Of a DNA stretch of 64,000 nucleotides, positions 52,385-60,869 are shown one piece after another. The DNA is from Candidatus Zhuqueibacterota bacterium. GTDB taxonomy: Bacteria > Zhuqueibacterota > Zhuqueibacteria > Oceanimicrobiales > Oceanimicrobiaceae. Position 1 is the first letter of the stretch, and each line of letters starts with the position of its first letter. Where the stretch lies: assembly GCA_029262005.1 (NCBI GenBank), contig JAJDAG010000086.1:94344-158343 (forward strand), given 5' to 3'. Under the pieces are notes generated by a model. The model saw nothing but the letters and a program-made list of their open reading frames with translations. It searched no databases and was not told the DNA's origin. The translations under genes were made by a program, and so were the position numbers.

Positions 52385-53149
52385 CTAATGCGTCAGAGCA
52401 TAAATCACAAAATTAATGCCCAGGCGGTAAGCCTCAGCGGAATACTCCGGCGGATAACGCGGATCATAAGTATGTTCCCAGGCATCGCCCATATCCATAT
52501 TCCGAATCACTAAAACCATCAACCGACCAGCATCATCAAACATTCCCATGCAACGTTGATTGATGCCACCTTTTTCATGAGTGCGCCCGTTGAGCCAGGA
52601 GCCCAAGCCTGGAATTTGCGTTAAATTTTCAAAATCATAAAAACAATGAAAAACAGGATGCTCAAGCGGGATATCGACGATGTGGCGTTCCGGAAAAACC
52701 TTGCGCATCTGTTCGATAAAATTTTGCCATTCAAACGGACCGTGGAAATCATCCACCATGAGGAAGCCGCCACGGTTGAGCCACTCCTTCAGACTGTCTG
52801 CTTCAAGCTGTGACAGCTCCATAAAACCGACTTCAACGATGTAGGCAAATGGATAGCGATAAAATTCAAGATCCGTTAAAGACAGCGAAACCGCTTTGTC
52901 CGCAACATTGAGCGTGGTCCAGTTTTCCAGACCACGCATGAAATTTTCTTCGGCAGTGGGATAGTCAACCGTCCAGCTTTCCCAACGTGGGCCAAAGTAA
53001 TTTCGTGTGCGGAAATTGACGCCGCCCGACTTATAGCGAACTCGCAGAAATGTAAATTCATCGCCGCTGTTTCCCAGAGCACTCTCAGGTTCGGCCAAAG
53101 GTAAAGCTCCGAGCAAAATCAGGTTAAAAAAAACAATGAATCCCTTCAT
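52385..53149 (-). CDS. DUF4159 secreted protein, copy 2
   Basis: The 254-residue product has a signal peptide (about 1-25) and a DUF4159 domain, GATase-like in fold: YPFAYIVEVGFMELSQLEAD, LNRGGFLMVDDFHGPFEW and HPVFHCFYDF. The function of DUF4159 is unknown; such proteins are often encoded beside MoxR/BatA genes. It is a paralogue of the gene just upstream (shared GGFLMVDDF, HPxFHCFxD and GINxxIYxxxH). I use the ATG at 53149, not the track's GTG at 53158. A 231-base gap with a -10 box separates it from MoxR. Confidence 0.85.
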   Translation of the reverse strand: MKGFIVFFNLILLGALPLAEPESALGNSGDEFTFLRVRYKSGGVNFRTRNYFGPRWESWTVDYPTAEENFMRGLENWTTLNVADKAVSLSLTDLEFYRYPFAYIVEVGFMELSQLEADSLKEWLNRGGFLMVDDFHGPFEWQNFIEQMRKVFPERHIVDIPLEHPVFHCFYDFENLTQIPGLGSWLNGRTHEKGGINQRCMGMFDDAGRLMVLVIRNMDMGDAWEHTYDPRYPPEYSAEAYRLGINFVIYALTH

Positions 53150-53158
53150 TATTACCAC

Positions 53159-53875
53159 TTAATGACTGTAGGAATAGATCAAATAGTTAATGCCAAGTTT
53201 GTAGGATCTCGTTGAAAAATTCGGTACTTCTTCCGGCATTTCCCAGCCATCACCGACATCGTTATTAAAATTTACCAGCACCATCATGCGGCCCTGCTCA
53301 TCGAAAATACCGTAATATTGCGGCAACACACCTTCCAGGAAAGGCGTTGGCGCATGCACATCATTCAAGTCGAAAAAGCAATGAAAAATCGGATGACTTT
53401 CGGGCAACCTGCGTATTTTAGCATTGGGTAGTACTTTTCGGATTTCACTCATCCAGGTGCGCCATTCCATGAACCAGCGAAAATCATCAACCATTAGAAA
53501 CCCGCCCCTGAGCAGGTATTTGCGTAAATTCTCAACCTCCGCATCCGCCAGAGTCAGATAGCCAATTTCGCAAGCATAAATAAAAGGATACCTGAAAATT
53601 TTTTCGTCAGCAAAAGAGAGAACTTGGTGTTTTTCAGAAACTTTAATATTCGTGCCGGCCTTCAAAGCAACATACAAATTTTCCTCTGCCACAGGATAGT
53701 CATGCGCCCAAAGTTCAACAGGCGTTGAAAAGTCATAACCGTGACGCTGACCGTTGTCCGTCCAACGAATTCGGATGAACTCAAACTCATCGCCGGGGTA
53801 CTCCTGAGCCTGGCCCAAACCGCTTGTGCCCAGAACTAAAAATAAAATTAATAGTGGATGTCGCTTCGTCAACAT
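53159..53875 (-). CDS. DUF4159 secreted protein, copy 1
   Basis: The 238-residue product opens with a signal peptide (MLTKRHPLLILFLVLG... QAQ). YPFIYACEIGYLTLADAEVE, LLRGGFLMVDDFRWFMEW and HPIFHCFFDLND then define DUF4159. The track's longer start (53914) adds 13 polar residues before the signal; the ATG at 53875 gives a normal export signal. Its stop lies 9 bases before the next DUF4159 gene, a tandem duplication in one transcript. Function unknown. Confidence 0.85.
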   Translation of the reverse strand: MLTKRHPLLILFLVLGTSGLGQAQEYPGDEFEFIRIRWTDNGQRHGYDFSTPVELWAHDYPVAEENLYVALKAGTNIKVSEKHQVLSFADEKIFRYPFIYACEIGYLTLADAEVENLRKYLLRGGFLMVDDFRWFMEWRTWMSEIRKVLPNAKIRRLPESHPIFHCFFDLNDVHAPTPFLEGVLPQYYGIFDEQGRMMVLVNFNNDVGDGWEMPEEVPNFSTRSYKLGINYLIYSYSH

Positions 53876-54149
53876 AGATTTGCCTGAATAATTTCCCGGG
53901 CCGCTGTCCGCCATGCCTCTGCGTGTGCCTTTTGCTTTTGTTCCAGCTATCCGAATTGAGTTATAATGCCTTATTGTGATTTACTTGATGAAAATAATGC
54001 ACAGTCCGAGCATGCAGTTAGAGTATCCTGTCGGTCTGGTTAATCCTGTAAAAAAGAATTTTTCACCCACAGAAAACGATATAGAGCCTGAGTTTTGCTT
54101 CCGATTTCATTCCCCAAAAATGCAATGATTTAGAAAGTCTGCCAACGAC

Positions 54150-56765
54150 CTAGTCGATGGTCGCAAGCAAAATCTCCTGGGCACGCTCAAAACCAGGCGC
54201 GATTTCCAGGGCAGACAAAGCATTCTTTTTCGCTTCTGACTTTTTCCCAGCCAACAAATAAGCAGCAGCCAGGTCGCAGTAGGCACCGGCCATATCCTGC
54301 GGCTTTGTGAAAAGGTTCATTTGCAACTCGCTGATGGCTGCTGCGGTCAGTTTGTTGGCAAGATAGGCTTTGGCCAATTTCTGGTGAACTGCCGATTCAA
54401 ACGGGTTGATGTAAGTTATTTTGCGTAAGGCCGCTATGGCGGTTTTATAGTCTTTGTGCTGCATGCTCAAATCCGCCAGCCTGTGCAGAGTACCGGCATC
54501 TTTGGCGCTCAAAGCAGTCAATTGCCGTAATTCTTGAATTGCCTTGTCCGTGGCCCCTTGCTGCATATAAATCTCAGACAGTGCCTTATACGGATTCTCT
54601 TTATCAACAAAAGCAGGAAACAATGTTTTCGCCTTTTGAAGATAGATGATTGCCTGCTCAAAGTCGCCTTTATTTTTCCAATACATGCCAAATCGAAAAT
54701 TCAGGAATGGATTATTCGGATTGGTTTTGATTTTCCTGGTCAGCTTTTTTGAAACAACTTCAGAATTACCGGTGAAGTCCTGCGGGTCATAAGCATAATC
54801 GACTTGCCCAAGCCGGTATTTTTGCTTGACGAATTTATGAAACTCCCGATCGAATTGTTCGAGGTTTTTGCCAAATACTTGCTTAACGACTTCTGCGGTT
54901 TTTTCTCCATTTTTAAACAGTGGGAACATTTTTACAAGTTTTTCACGCCCATGCTTGCTGACAATAAACTCGACAATGATTGAGGCCTGAAAGTAAGACA
55001 ACGACACTTGCCCCGGACTGGTAGGGCGACTAAATCCTGAATCCAGATCTTTTAACGGCAGCAGACGGTCATGCAAAAAAGCCATGACAAATGGCCAGTC
55101 AAGGTGCATTGCCCAGAACGGCTTCGCCCGTGTGGTTTCAAAAACCGCGATGCCCTCGGCCAGCCAGCGCGGAATGCGATTGCCGGTCAGACGCAAATGC
55201 GTTACATGAACCAGTTCGTGCCAGAGCGTTTCGCCCCAGACAAAACCGCCTTTGGCCCGGGCCCGGGGTGAATCCATGGCAACAACATTGCCAAAGCAGA
55301 TGCCGAGAAAATTCTGGGCCCCGGGGAGACCAAAACACCGCACGGCGAAATCATCGTGTGAGGGAAACACTTCAAGAATGATCTCCTCATCCGTAGAAAT
55401 GGGGTACAGCTTCATCAGTCGAGAAAAACTTTCATCAACCAGAGCAGTGGCATAAGGCGCCAAAATCGGCTCTTCTTCCTTGTGCAATTTAACCGTAATA
55501 TACTTGGTTTTATACGTTTTGTAATCAGGCAGTTCATCAAAAAGCGTCAGCAGATTGCCAACATATTTGTTGTAAGCATCTTTGGCGAAAGCACGTTCAA
55601 GTTGTTTTTTGGCCTCGGCTTCCCTGCCGAGACGGCTCAAACTGGTGCCAAGTCCAGCGTACGCCGGCCAATGCTCGGGATCCAACTTAATAGCTTTGCG
55701 GTAATACCCGGTTGACTCAGCAAACAAATAGTGTTTGCTCAACAGTTCTGCAAGCTGAAAATAGAGCTCTCCGTACTTTGGATTAATCGCCAAAACCCGT
55801 CTTTCTTCATTGTGAAATTTGAGGGTGTCACCAAGGAAGAAAAAAGTCACCGCCCTTAAGCTGAGCGAAGTTAACGAATTCGGATTCACAACCAGCGCTT
55901 TGTCAAGCCTGGTGATGACCTCGCTATAATTCCCGTGCGCCAGGTCAAGTTCGGCCAGATAATCGAGAGCGGGCACAAAATTGGGGTTTACCTTCAACGC
56001 CTTTTCAGCCGATGCCCTTTCGTAAGGGGTATTTCTTGAGGATTTAGCCAGGCCAAGCAGCGCTCCCACTGAATTAGGATTTATCTGTAAAGCATCTTCA
56101 AAAATACCCCTGGCATGCGCCGTATTGTATTTTGCCAACATCAATTCGCCCCACGGCACCAACCCTTGCCAGAACAACGTATCCACCTTGCCGGCCTCGA
56201 AATAAAGATTGTTGGCATCGGTAATACGGTTGAGATGAACACAGGCCTGAGCGATAAAACTCAATTGATTTGCAGAAAAATTGCGGTGAGTTTGATAATA
56301 AGAAATCAGACCCTGGAAGAACTTGCGAGCAGTCACTCTTTTCCCCAACAACCACTCTGTTTCACCCAGACCAAGCAGAGCTTCAAGGTAAAATGGCTGC
56401 ATGGTCAACACTTTTTCATATCGCGCGCGCGCAGCATCATATTGTCCCGTGACCTTGAAAACATTGGCAAGACAAGTTATTGCTTCAAATTGATTTGGTA
56501 ATTTTGTCAAAACCTGTTGGTAAACTACTTTGGCGCGATTGTACTCCCCTTTTTCAAACAACACACGCCCAAGGCCAATACTTGCTTTTACAAAATAGGT
56601 TTTATCCTTCGCAGCCGTTTCAAAAAGTTTAATTGCTTCGTCGTAAGCTCCCTTCCGAAAACGCCCTTGTGCTTGCTCAAAAGCGCTGCTTGCAGAACCT
56701 GCCGCAACGAACGACTCTGTTCCAAAAAATAAAATAAGTAGAACGAGGCACTGCTGCTTTCTCAA
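54150..56765 (-). CDS. Secreted TPR protein with HExxH metallopeptidase domain
   Basis: The 871-residue product has a signal peptide (1-22), many TPR repeats (about 25-400), a peptidase-MA-like zinc domain and further TPR repeats (about 660-870). The zinc site is WHELVHVTHLRLTGNRIPRW followed by LAEGIAVFE, giving HExxH with a downstream Glu ligand. The start is a TTG at 56765 preceded by GGAGAT at 7 bases. It opens directly on the signal peptide, whereas the track's TTG at 56801 adds a basic leader. It lies 275 bases upstream of the DUF4159 pair on the same strand. Proteolysis of envelope proteins, guided by TPR contacts, is inferred. Confidence 0.82.
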   Translation of the reverse strand: MRKQQCLVLLILFFGTESFVAAGSASSAFEQAQGRFRKGAYDEAIKLFETAAKDKTYFVKASIGLGRVLFEKGEYNRAKVVYQQVLTKLPNQFEAITCLANVFKVTGQYDAARARYEKVLTMQPFYLEALLGLGETEWLLGKRVTARKFFQGLISYYQTHRNFSANQLSFIAQACVHLNRITDANNLYFEAGKVDTLFWQGLVPWGELMLAKYNTAHARGIFEDALQINPNSVGALLGLAKSSRNTPYERASAEKALKVNPNFVPALDYLAELDLAHGNYSEVITRLDKALVVNPNSLTSLSLRAVTFFFLGDTLKFHNEERRVLAINPKYGELYFQLAELLSKHYLFAESTGYYRKAIKLDPEHWPAYAGLGTSLSRLGREAEAKKQLERAFAKDAYNKYVGNLLTLFDELPDYKTYKTKYITVKLHKEEEPILAPYATALVDESFSRLMKLYPISTDEEIILEVFPSHDDFAVRCFGLPGAQNFLGICFGNVVAMDSPRARAKGGFVWGETLWHELVHVTHLRLTGNRIPRWLAEGIAVFETTRAKPFWAMHLDWPFVMAFLHDRLLPLKDLDSGFSRPTSPGQVSLSYFQASIIVEFIVSKHGREKLVKMFPLFKNGEKTAEVVKQVFGKNLEQFDREFHKFVKQKYRLGQVDYAYDPQDFTGNSEVVSKKLTRKIKTNPNNPFLNFRFGMYWKNKGDFEQAIIYLQKAKTLFPAFVDKENPYKALSEIYMQQGATDKAIQELRQLTALSAKDAGTLHRLADLSMQHKDYKTAIAALRKITYINPFESAVHQKLAKAYLANKLTAAAISELQMNLFTKPQDMAGAYCDLAAAYLLAGKKSEAKKNALSALEIAPGFERAQEILLATID

Positions 56766-56910
56766 TTTCGATCTCCGGTTCCAGTTTTTTATATAGAACA
56801 AGTCAATTTTCCGAATTAATTCCGTCCGTGATAATTGGTAAATATGCTAAAACGACACATCGCTCGGACAGCGAGGGGGAAAAACAGCATGAATTTATTG
56901 AATATACTGT

Positions 56911-56976
56911 ACGCCCGCAAAGGAGGTTCCTGACTATCTCGTAAAATAATTGCAACTTACAAAGACAGTCGGGCGT
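56911..56976 (+). ncRNA. Possible structured leader upstream of the PDZ gene
   Basis: ACGCCC (56911-56916) can pair with GGGCGT (56971-56976). Inside, GACTATCT (56932-56939) pairs with AGACAGTC (56963-56970) with one mismatch. The bulge between carries AAAGGAGGTTCC, a free-standing Shine-Dalgarno-like run with no start codon nearby. A TATACT box lies just upstream. This could be a cis-regulatory leader, but it was found by eye and may be chance. Confidence 0.3.
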
Positions 56977-57036
56977 CAAATCATTTGTACTTGCAAAACA
57001 CCACTCTGAGGAATACCCAAACAAGGAGGGTTTAAA

Positions 57037-57945
57037 ATGAACGGCTTAGCAAACCGCGCGACTTCCATATTGATTCTGGCACTTTTGTTATCGAGTTGTG
57101 GACGCTCAGGGCCACGTGCATACGAACGCGAACGCAACATACGCGAGGAAGGCTGGATTGGTGTTTATGCGCAGGATATTGACCGGGAAATGCAGCGATA
57201 TCTTGAATTAGAATCACGCCGGGGCGTTCTGATCAGCGAGGTCGTTGAAGACAGTCCGGCCAAATATGCCGGACTGCGCGAAGAGGATATCATTGTTGAA
57301 TTTGACAGCAGAGTCATCCGCAACACACGCGATTTGACCAAACTGGTTCAGAGAGCCCGGCCCGGGGAAAAAGTTCGTATAGAAATTTATCGCGATGGCG
57401 ACACTGAAAGTCTAACCGTTCGTGTGGAAGAAAAGCCGTCAAGATTTGGGGATGACCGGGGCAGCTCACCTCGAGTGCCGGAGAGACCCCAACCGCCACG
57501 ACCCGACAATCAACGCACCGGCCATGCCTGGCTCGGGGTGCAGACCGCCAACATGAACGAGGATCTTGCCAGCTATTTTGATGCAGGTCACAACGGTGGC
57601 GTGCTCATTCTGTCTATCGTTGAAGGCAGCCCGGCTGAAGATGCCGGTATCAGAGCCGGCGATGTGATTGTCAAAATTGACAATATCCGCATGCAAAGTG
57701 CTGAAGGGTTGAGTGATCTCCTGCGTGACATGGATGCAGGGGACCAGGTCAGAATCGAGATAATACGAAAACGCCGTACACGCACCGTAACTGCAGAGCT
57801 TGGGGCAGCAAAAAATTACCCCAATTTCCACCTCGATCCTGAAGATGTAGAAAGATGGAAAGAAAAACTCCGCGAGTGGAGAAATGGGCTACGAGAATGG
57901 AAAGATCGCTCTAAAAGCCAACGTGAGAGTGAATCTTTTAACTAA
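57037..57945 (+). CDS. Periplasmic lipoprotein with two PDZ domains
   Basis: The 302-residue product has a lipobox (LALLLSSC) and two PDZ domains. The first (about 36-125) contains GVLISEVVEDSPAKYAGLRE, and the second (about 163-255) contains GVLILSIVEGSPAEDAGIRA. A Pro/Arg-rich linker separates them, and a charged tail rich in Glu, Trp, Lys and Arg follows. There is no Ser-protease domain, so it is a DegP-PDZ-like binding protein and not a HtrA enzyme. AAGGAGG lies 7 bases before the ATG. It is divergent from the TPR-peptidase gene and may share its regulatory region. Partner proteins are unknown. Confidence 0.85.
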   Translation: MNGLANRATSILILALLLSSCGRSGPRAYERERNIREEGWIGVYAQDIDREMQRYLELESRRGVLISEVVEDSPAKYAGLREEDIIVEFDSRVIRNTRDLTKLVQRARPGEKVRIEIYRDGDTESLTVRVEEKPSRFGDDRGSSPRVPERPQPPRPDNQRTGHAWLGVQTANMNEDLASYFDAGHNGGVLILSIVEGSPAEDAGIRAGDVIVKIDNIRMQSAEGLSDLLRDMDAGDQVRIEIIRKRRTRTVTAELGAAKNYPNFHLDPEDVERWKEKLREWRNGLREWKDRSKSQRESESFN

Positions 57946-57980
57946 ATCCCCGCAGCATAGACAGCTCCAGGCTCAAAGCC

Positions 57981-59153
57981 TTATGCTGCATCGGGCAAAA
58001 CTTGCAACAGAACTCTGCGCACATTTCCACCCATAATCAGGACGATTTCTTCGGCTGTAAAACCGTCGCTTAGCAGCGCTTCCGTCAAACTAACCATGCC
58101 GGCAGCATCAAAAGGTGTTTGCACCGCCCCATCAAAATCAGAGCCAAGGGCAACATGCCCGACTCCAACAAGCTCAACAGCGTAACGAATGGCCTTGACA
58201 ATAGCAGCAATGTCACTGCCACAGGTTGCCTGCGAAAAAAACGCGATGCCAACAACACCGCCGGTGGCTGCAATCTCCAGCAGATGTTTATCGCTGAGAT
58301 TGCGTACATTGTCGCAAGTGCCTTTCACACCTGTGTGCGAAACAAACACAGGTCGGGTGGCCATCGCAAGCACATCATCCACAGTCTGAGGCGACGCGTG
58401 CGCCAAATCGACAATCATTCCCAACCGCTCCATTTCCTGCACAACCCGGTGGCCAAAATCAGTCAGGCCGCCTTTAATTACACCATGTGCGGAACCTCCC
58501 ACTTCATTATCAAAAAAATGGGTTGGCGCCATCATCCTGAAACCGGCGTTAAATAAAACGCTGACATTTGTCAAATCACCCTCAAGTACTTGTGCCCCCT
58601 CAATACCCAGAAATGCTGCGGTTAAATTCGGATTGTTACGCCTTCTGGCATTGAATTCCACCAACCCGCTTCTTGTTGTGATAAGCGCTAGCTTTCCACT
58701 TGATTTTTCAACAAACCTGCTGAGTTTTTCTGCCTGGTAAAGGGCCCGCTCCTTCAGGCTGAACCAGGTTCTAACAGGCCACCTCTGCAACACTGCAGCC
58801 AGCGTGATCATGTCGGAAGAGTCATCGTTCTGCTCAAAGTTCAGGCCATACGGTGTTTTGGAAACAATTGTGAATGCTTGTAAAGCAAAATTGCCTTCAA
58901 GCATGCGAGGCAGGTCAACATGGCCATACGAATTCCTTTGCAGCAAATCACGATTCCAGAGCAGAGCATCGCAATGCAGATCTGCGATCCAGAGTTTTTC
59001 GTGCAATTGTCCGGCCGAGTCGGAGACTGTGGTAGCCATTGTCCCCTCAAGAACACGATTTGCACTGCGATCCAGGAGCGACGGCGCAACAACAAATGCA
59101 GCACCTAGCAAAACAAAAAGCACAACTGACAGGTATTTCAGTATTCTTTTCAC
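57981..59153 (-). CDS. Membrane dipeptidase, M19 (renal dipeptidase) family
   Basis: The 390-residue product has an N-terminal membrane anchor or signal (about 7-27) and an amidohydrolase-fold M19 domain. The metal ligands are the HxD of WIADLHCDALLWNRD (near 60), a Glu in LGIEGAQVLEGD (near 195), His in VDLAHASP and in VFVSHTGVKG, and an Asp in ALGSDFDGAVQTPFD near the end. It would hydrolyse dipeptides, including D- or dehydro-forms, at the outer face of the inner membrane. Its end meets the convergent PDZ gene 35 bases away. Confidence 0.93.
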   Translation of the reverse strand: MKRILKYLSVVLFVLLGAAFVVAPSLLDRSANRVLEGTMATTVSDSAGQLHEKLWIADLHCDALLWNRDLLQRNSYGHVDLPRMLEGNFALQAFTIVSKTPYGLNFEQNDDSSDMITLAAVLQRWPVRTWFSLKERALYQAEKLSRFVEKSSGKLALITTRSGLVEFNARRRNNPNLTAAFLGIEGAQVLEGDLTNVSVLFNAGFRMMAPTHFFDNEVGGSAHGVIKGGLTDFGHRVVQEMERLGMIVDLAHASPQTVDDVLAMATRPVFVSHTGVKGTCDNVRNLSDKHLLEIAATGGVVGIAFFSQATCGSDIAAIVKAIRYAVELVGVGHVALGSDFDGAVQTPFDAAGMVSLTEALLSDGFTAEEIVLIMGGNVRRVLLQVLPDAA

Positions 59154-59672
59154 AGTAACTCTCCCCGGTATCTCCGTATGTCGGAATATGCTCTGCCATA
59201 GCTAATTTTAATGACTGAACTATTCGCGTTTTCGATCAGACACTAAATAACCCAGGCTACATTCGTGGTGACTAAAAATAGCACAAATTACCACCATTTA
59301 CAACCGAAGTTCCGCGTCAATCCAGCCACCATTGCATAAACCTGTCTGATTAATATAAATGATACCATCCCGGAATATTTATTCCCCTTCCCTTGAAGGG
59401 ATAATTTTTCCTGAAAAATCTGAAAATTCATGTAAAAATCGCACATCATACCGCGGACAAATTATGACAATTCTGTCGATTATCCCATACCTGAAACCAT
59501 TTGACATTTGCCATTTTTTTTATATATTTAGGTCAAATTTTTTGTAACTGTTCAGCTTGCCAAGCAAGGGTAGTTTTCTGCAGAAATTCAAAATGCTTTT
59601 GGTAACATGGCAGTCAAGCCGAACAGTTACATTTTAAAAATAGTTTATCCTGGCCATGGAGCATTTTTATAT
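59154..59672. other. Divergent intergenic region between the dipeptidase and mrp
   Basis: These 519 bases are AT-rich and contain the mrp promoter (59501-59528). The track starts mrp at an ATG at 59607, within this region, but that extension has no ribosome site and is not part of the family. I see no RNA gene or other ORF. Confidence 0.5.
59501..59528 (+). promoter_or_regulatory. mrp promoter
   Basis: A consensus TTGACA is followed after 16 bases by TATATT. A T-tract fills the spacer. The leader to the chosen ATG is about 135 bases. Confidence 0.6.
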
Positions 59673-60806
59673 ATGAGTACGCTTTCAGAAAATGATATTC
59701 TGGCGGTATTAGAAGAGGTGCGGGACCCACAGTCCGGCAAAAGCCTTATCGCCAACAAAATGATAAAAGACATACATTTAAATAATGGTTCAGTCCGTTT
59801 CAGCATTGAATTTCGCGACCCCAATTTCCCGCACAAAGAAACGGTAACCAAGAGCGCTGAAAATGCTGTCCGTGCCCTTGACGGCGTGGCTTCAGTCGAA
59901 GCCCGAATAATTATGAACGACCCACTTAAAGTTATCCAGCCGGCTGTGCCACAAGCACCGCCGCCGGGTATGCAACCGCAGGCGCCGGCACAGCCGCCAA
60001 AACTGACCAAAGCAAAATACACAATCGCGGTAGCCAGTGGCAAAGGCGGGGTCGGCAAAACAACTGTCTCGGTTAACCTGGCAGTCTCCCTGGCAAAAAC
60101 AGGCGCAAAAGTGGGTTTGCTCGATGCCGACATTTACGGGCCCAACGTACCCATTATGATGGGCGTGAACCAGAAACTAGGCACGCGCAACGACAAAATT
60201 GCACCTTTACGCAAGTATGATGTCGATATGGTGTCTGTCGGGTTTATCTCGCAGGGCGATGCAGCCATTATTTGGCGTGGACCATTGGTCGGGCGCATGA
60301 TTCAGCAATTTCTTACCGATGTCGACTGGGGCGATTTGGATTATCTTATTATAGATATGCCTCCGGGAACCGGCGACGCTCAATTGACATTAACCCAGAC
60401 TTTGGCTTTAACCGGTTCAGTGATCGTATGCACACCGCAGGAAGTGGCTCTGGCCGATGCCAGAAAAGGCATTAATATGTTCGAGAAAGTTGAAGTGCCA
60501 ATCCTGGGTGTGGTTGAAAACATGAGTTATTTTATCGCACCGGACACAGGCAATACTTACGACATTTTCGGCCAGGGCGGCGGGAAAAAAATGGCTGACA
60601 GCATGTCTGTTCCTTTTCTGGGCGAAATTCCGCTTGAAACCGCAACCAGACAAGGCGGTGACAATGGCACACCTATTGTTGTATCCAGCCCAGAATCACC
60701 TGTGTCAAAAGCATTCGCAAGTATGACTGAGTCGCTAATCGCACAACTTGAGCAAAAGGACGAAAAAGATCCCGGCCTGCTGAAACGAGTTTTCAAAATC
60801 AAGTAG
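59673..60806 (+). CDS. mrp: Mrp/NBP35-family iron-sulfur carrier ATPase
   Basis: The 377-residue product has an N-terminal MIP18 (DUF59) domain (about 5-85), a Pro/Gln-rich linker, and a ParA-like P-loop ATPase with the deviant Walker A SGKGGVGKTTVSVNLA, LLDADIYGPNVP and IDMPPGTGDAQLTL. Mrp/ApbC proteins carry or insert Fe-S clusters. The CxxC cluster-binding motif usually found after VENMSYF is absent here (FIAPDTGNTYDIFG), as in several Bacteroidota homologues I recall. I moved the start to 59673, where the family's N-terminus MSTLSENDIL begins; GGAG lies 12 bases upstream. Confidence 0.92.
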   Translation: MSTLSENDILAVLEEVRDPQSGKSLIANKMIKDIHLNNGSVRFSIEFRDPNFPHKETVTKSAENAVRALDGVASVEARIIMNDPLKVIQPAVPQAPPPGMQPQAPAQPPKLTKAKYTIAVASGKGGVGKTTVSVNLAVSLAKTGAKVGLLDADIYGPNVPIMMGVNQKLGTRNDKIAPLRKYDVDMVSVGFISQGDAAIIWRGPLVGRMIQQFLTDVDWGDLDYLIIDMPPGTGDAQLTLTQTLALTGSVIVCTPQEVALADARKGINMFEKVEVPILGVVENMSYFIAPDTGNTYDIFGQGGGKKMADSMSVPFLGEIPLETATRQGGDNGTPIVVSSPESPVSKAFASMTESLIAQLEQKDEKDPGLLKRVFKIK

Positions 60807-60869
60807 TCTGACAAGAACATCGATGAAAACAGCATGCAACCAGGGTAACATCACTAAAGGAAATCATCT

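Noticed and set aside
41248-56765. Reading the MoxR/VWA locus as an anti-phage ternary system
   Set aside because: MoxR-VWA pairs occur in some defence systems, but here the large membrane proteins, DUF4175 rod and DUF4159 proteins match the widespread Bat-like envelope clusters. No nuclease, integrase or other defence gene is nearby.
57952-57989. GCAGCATA...TATGCTGC hairpin between the PDZ and dipeptidase genes
   Set aside because: It overlaps the end of the dipeptidase coding region and has no T-run on either side, so I did not call it a terminator.
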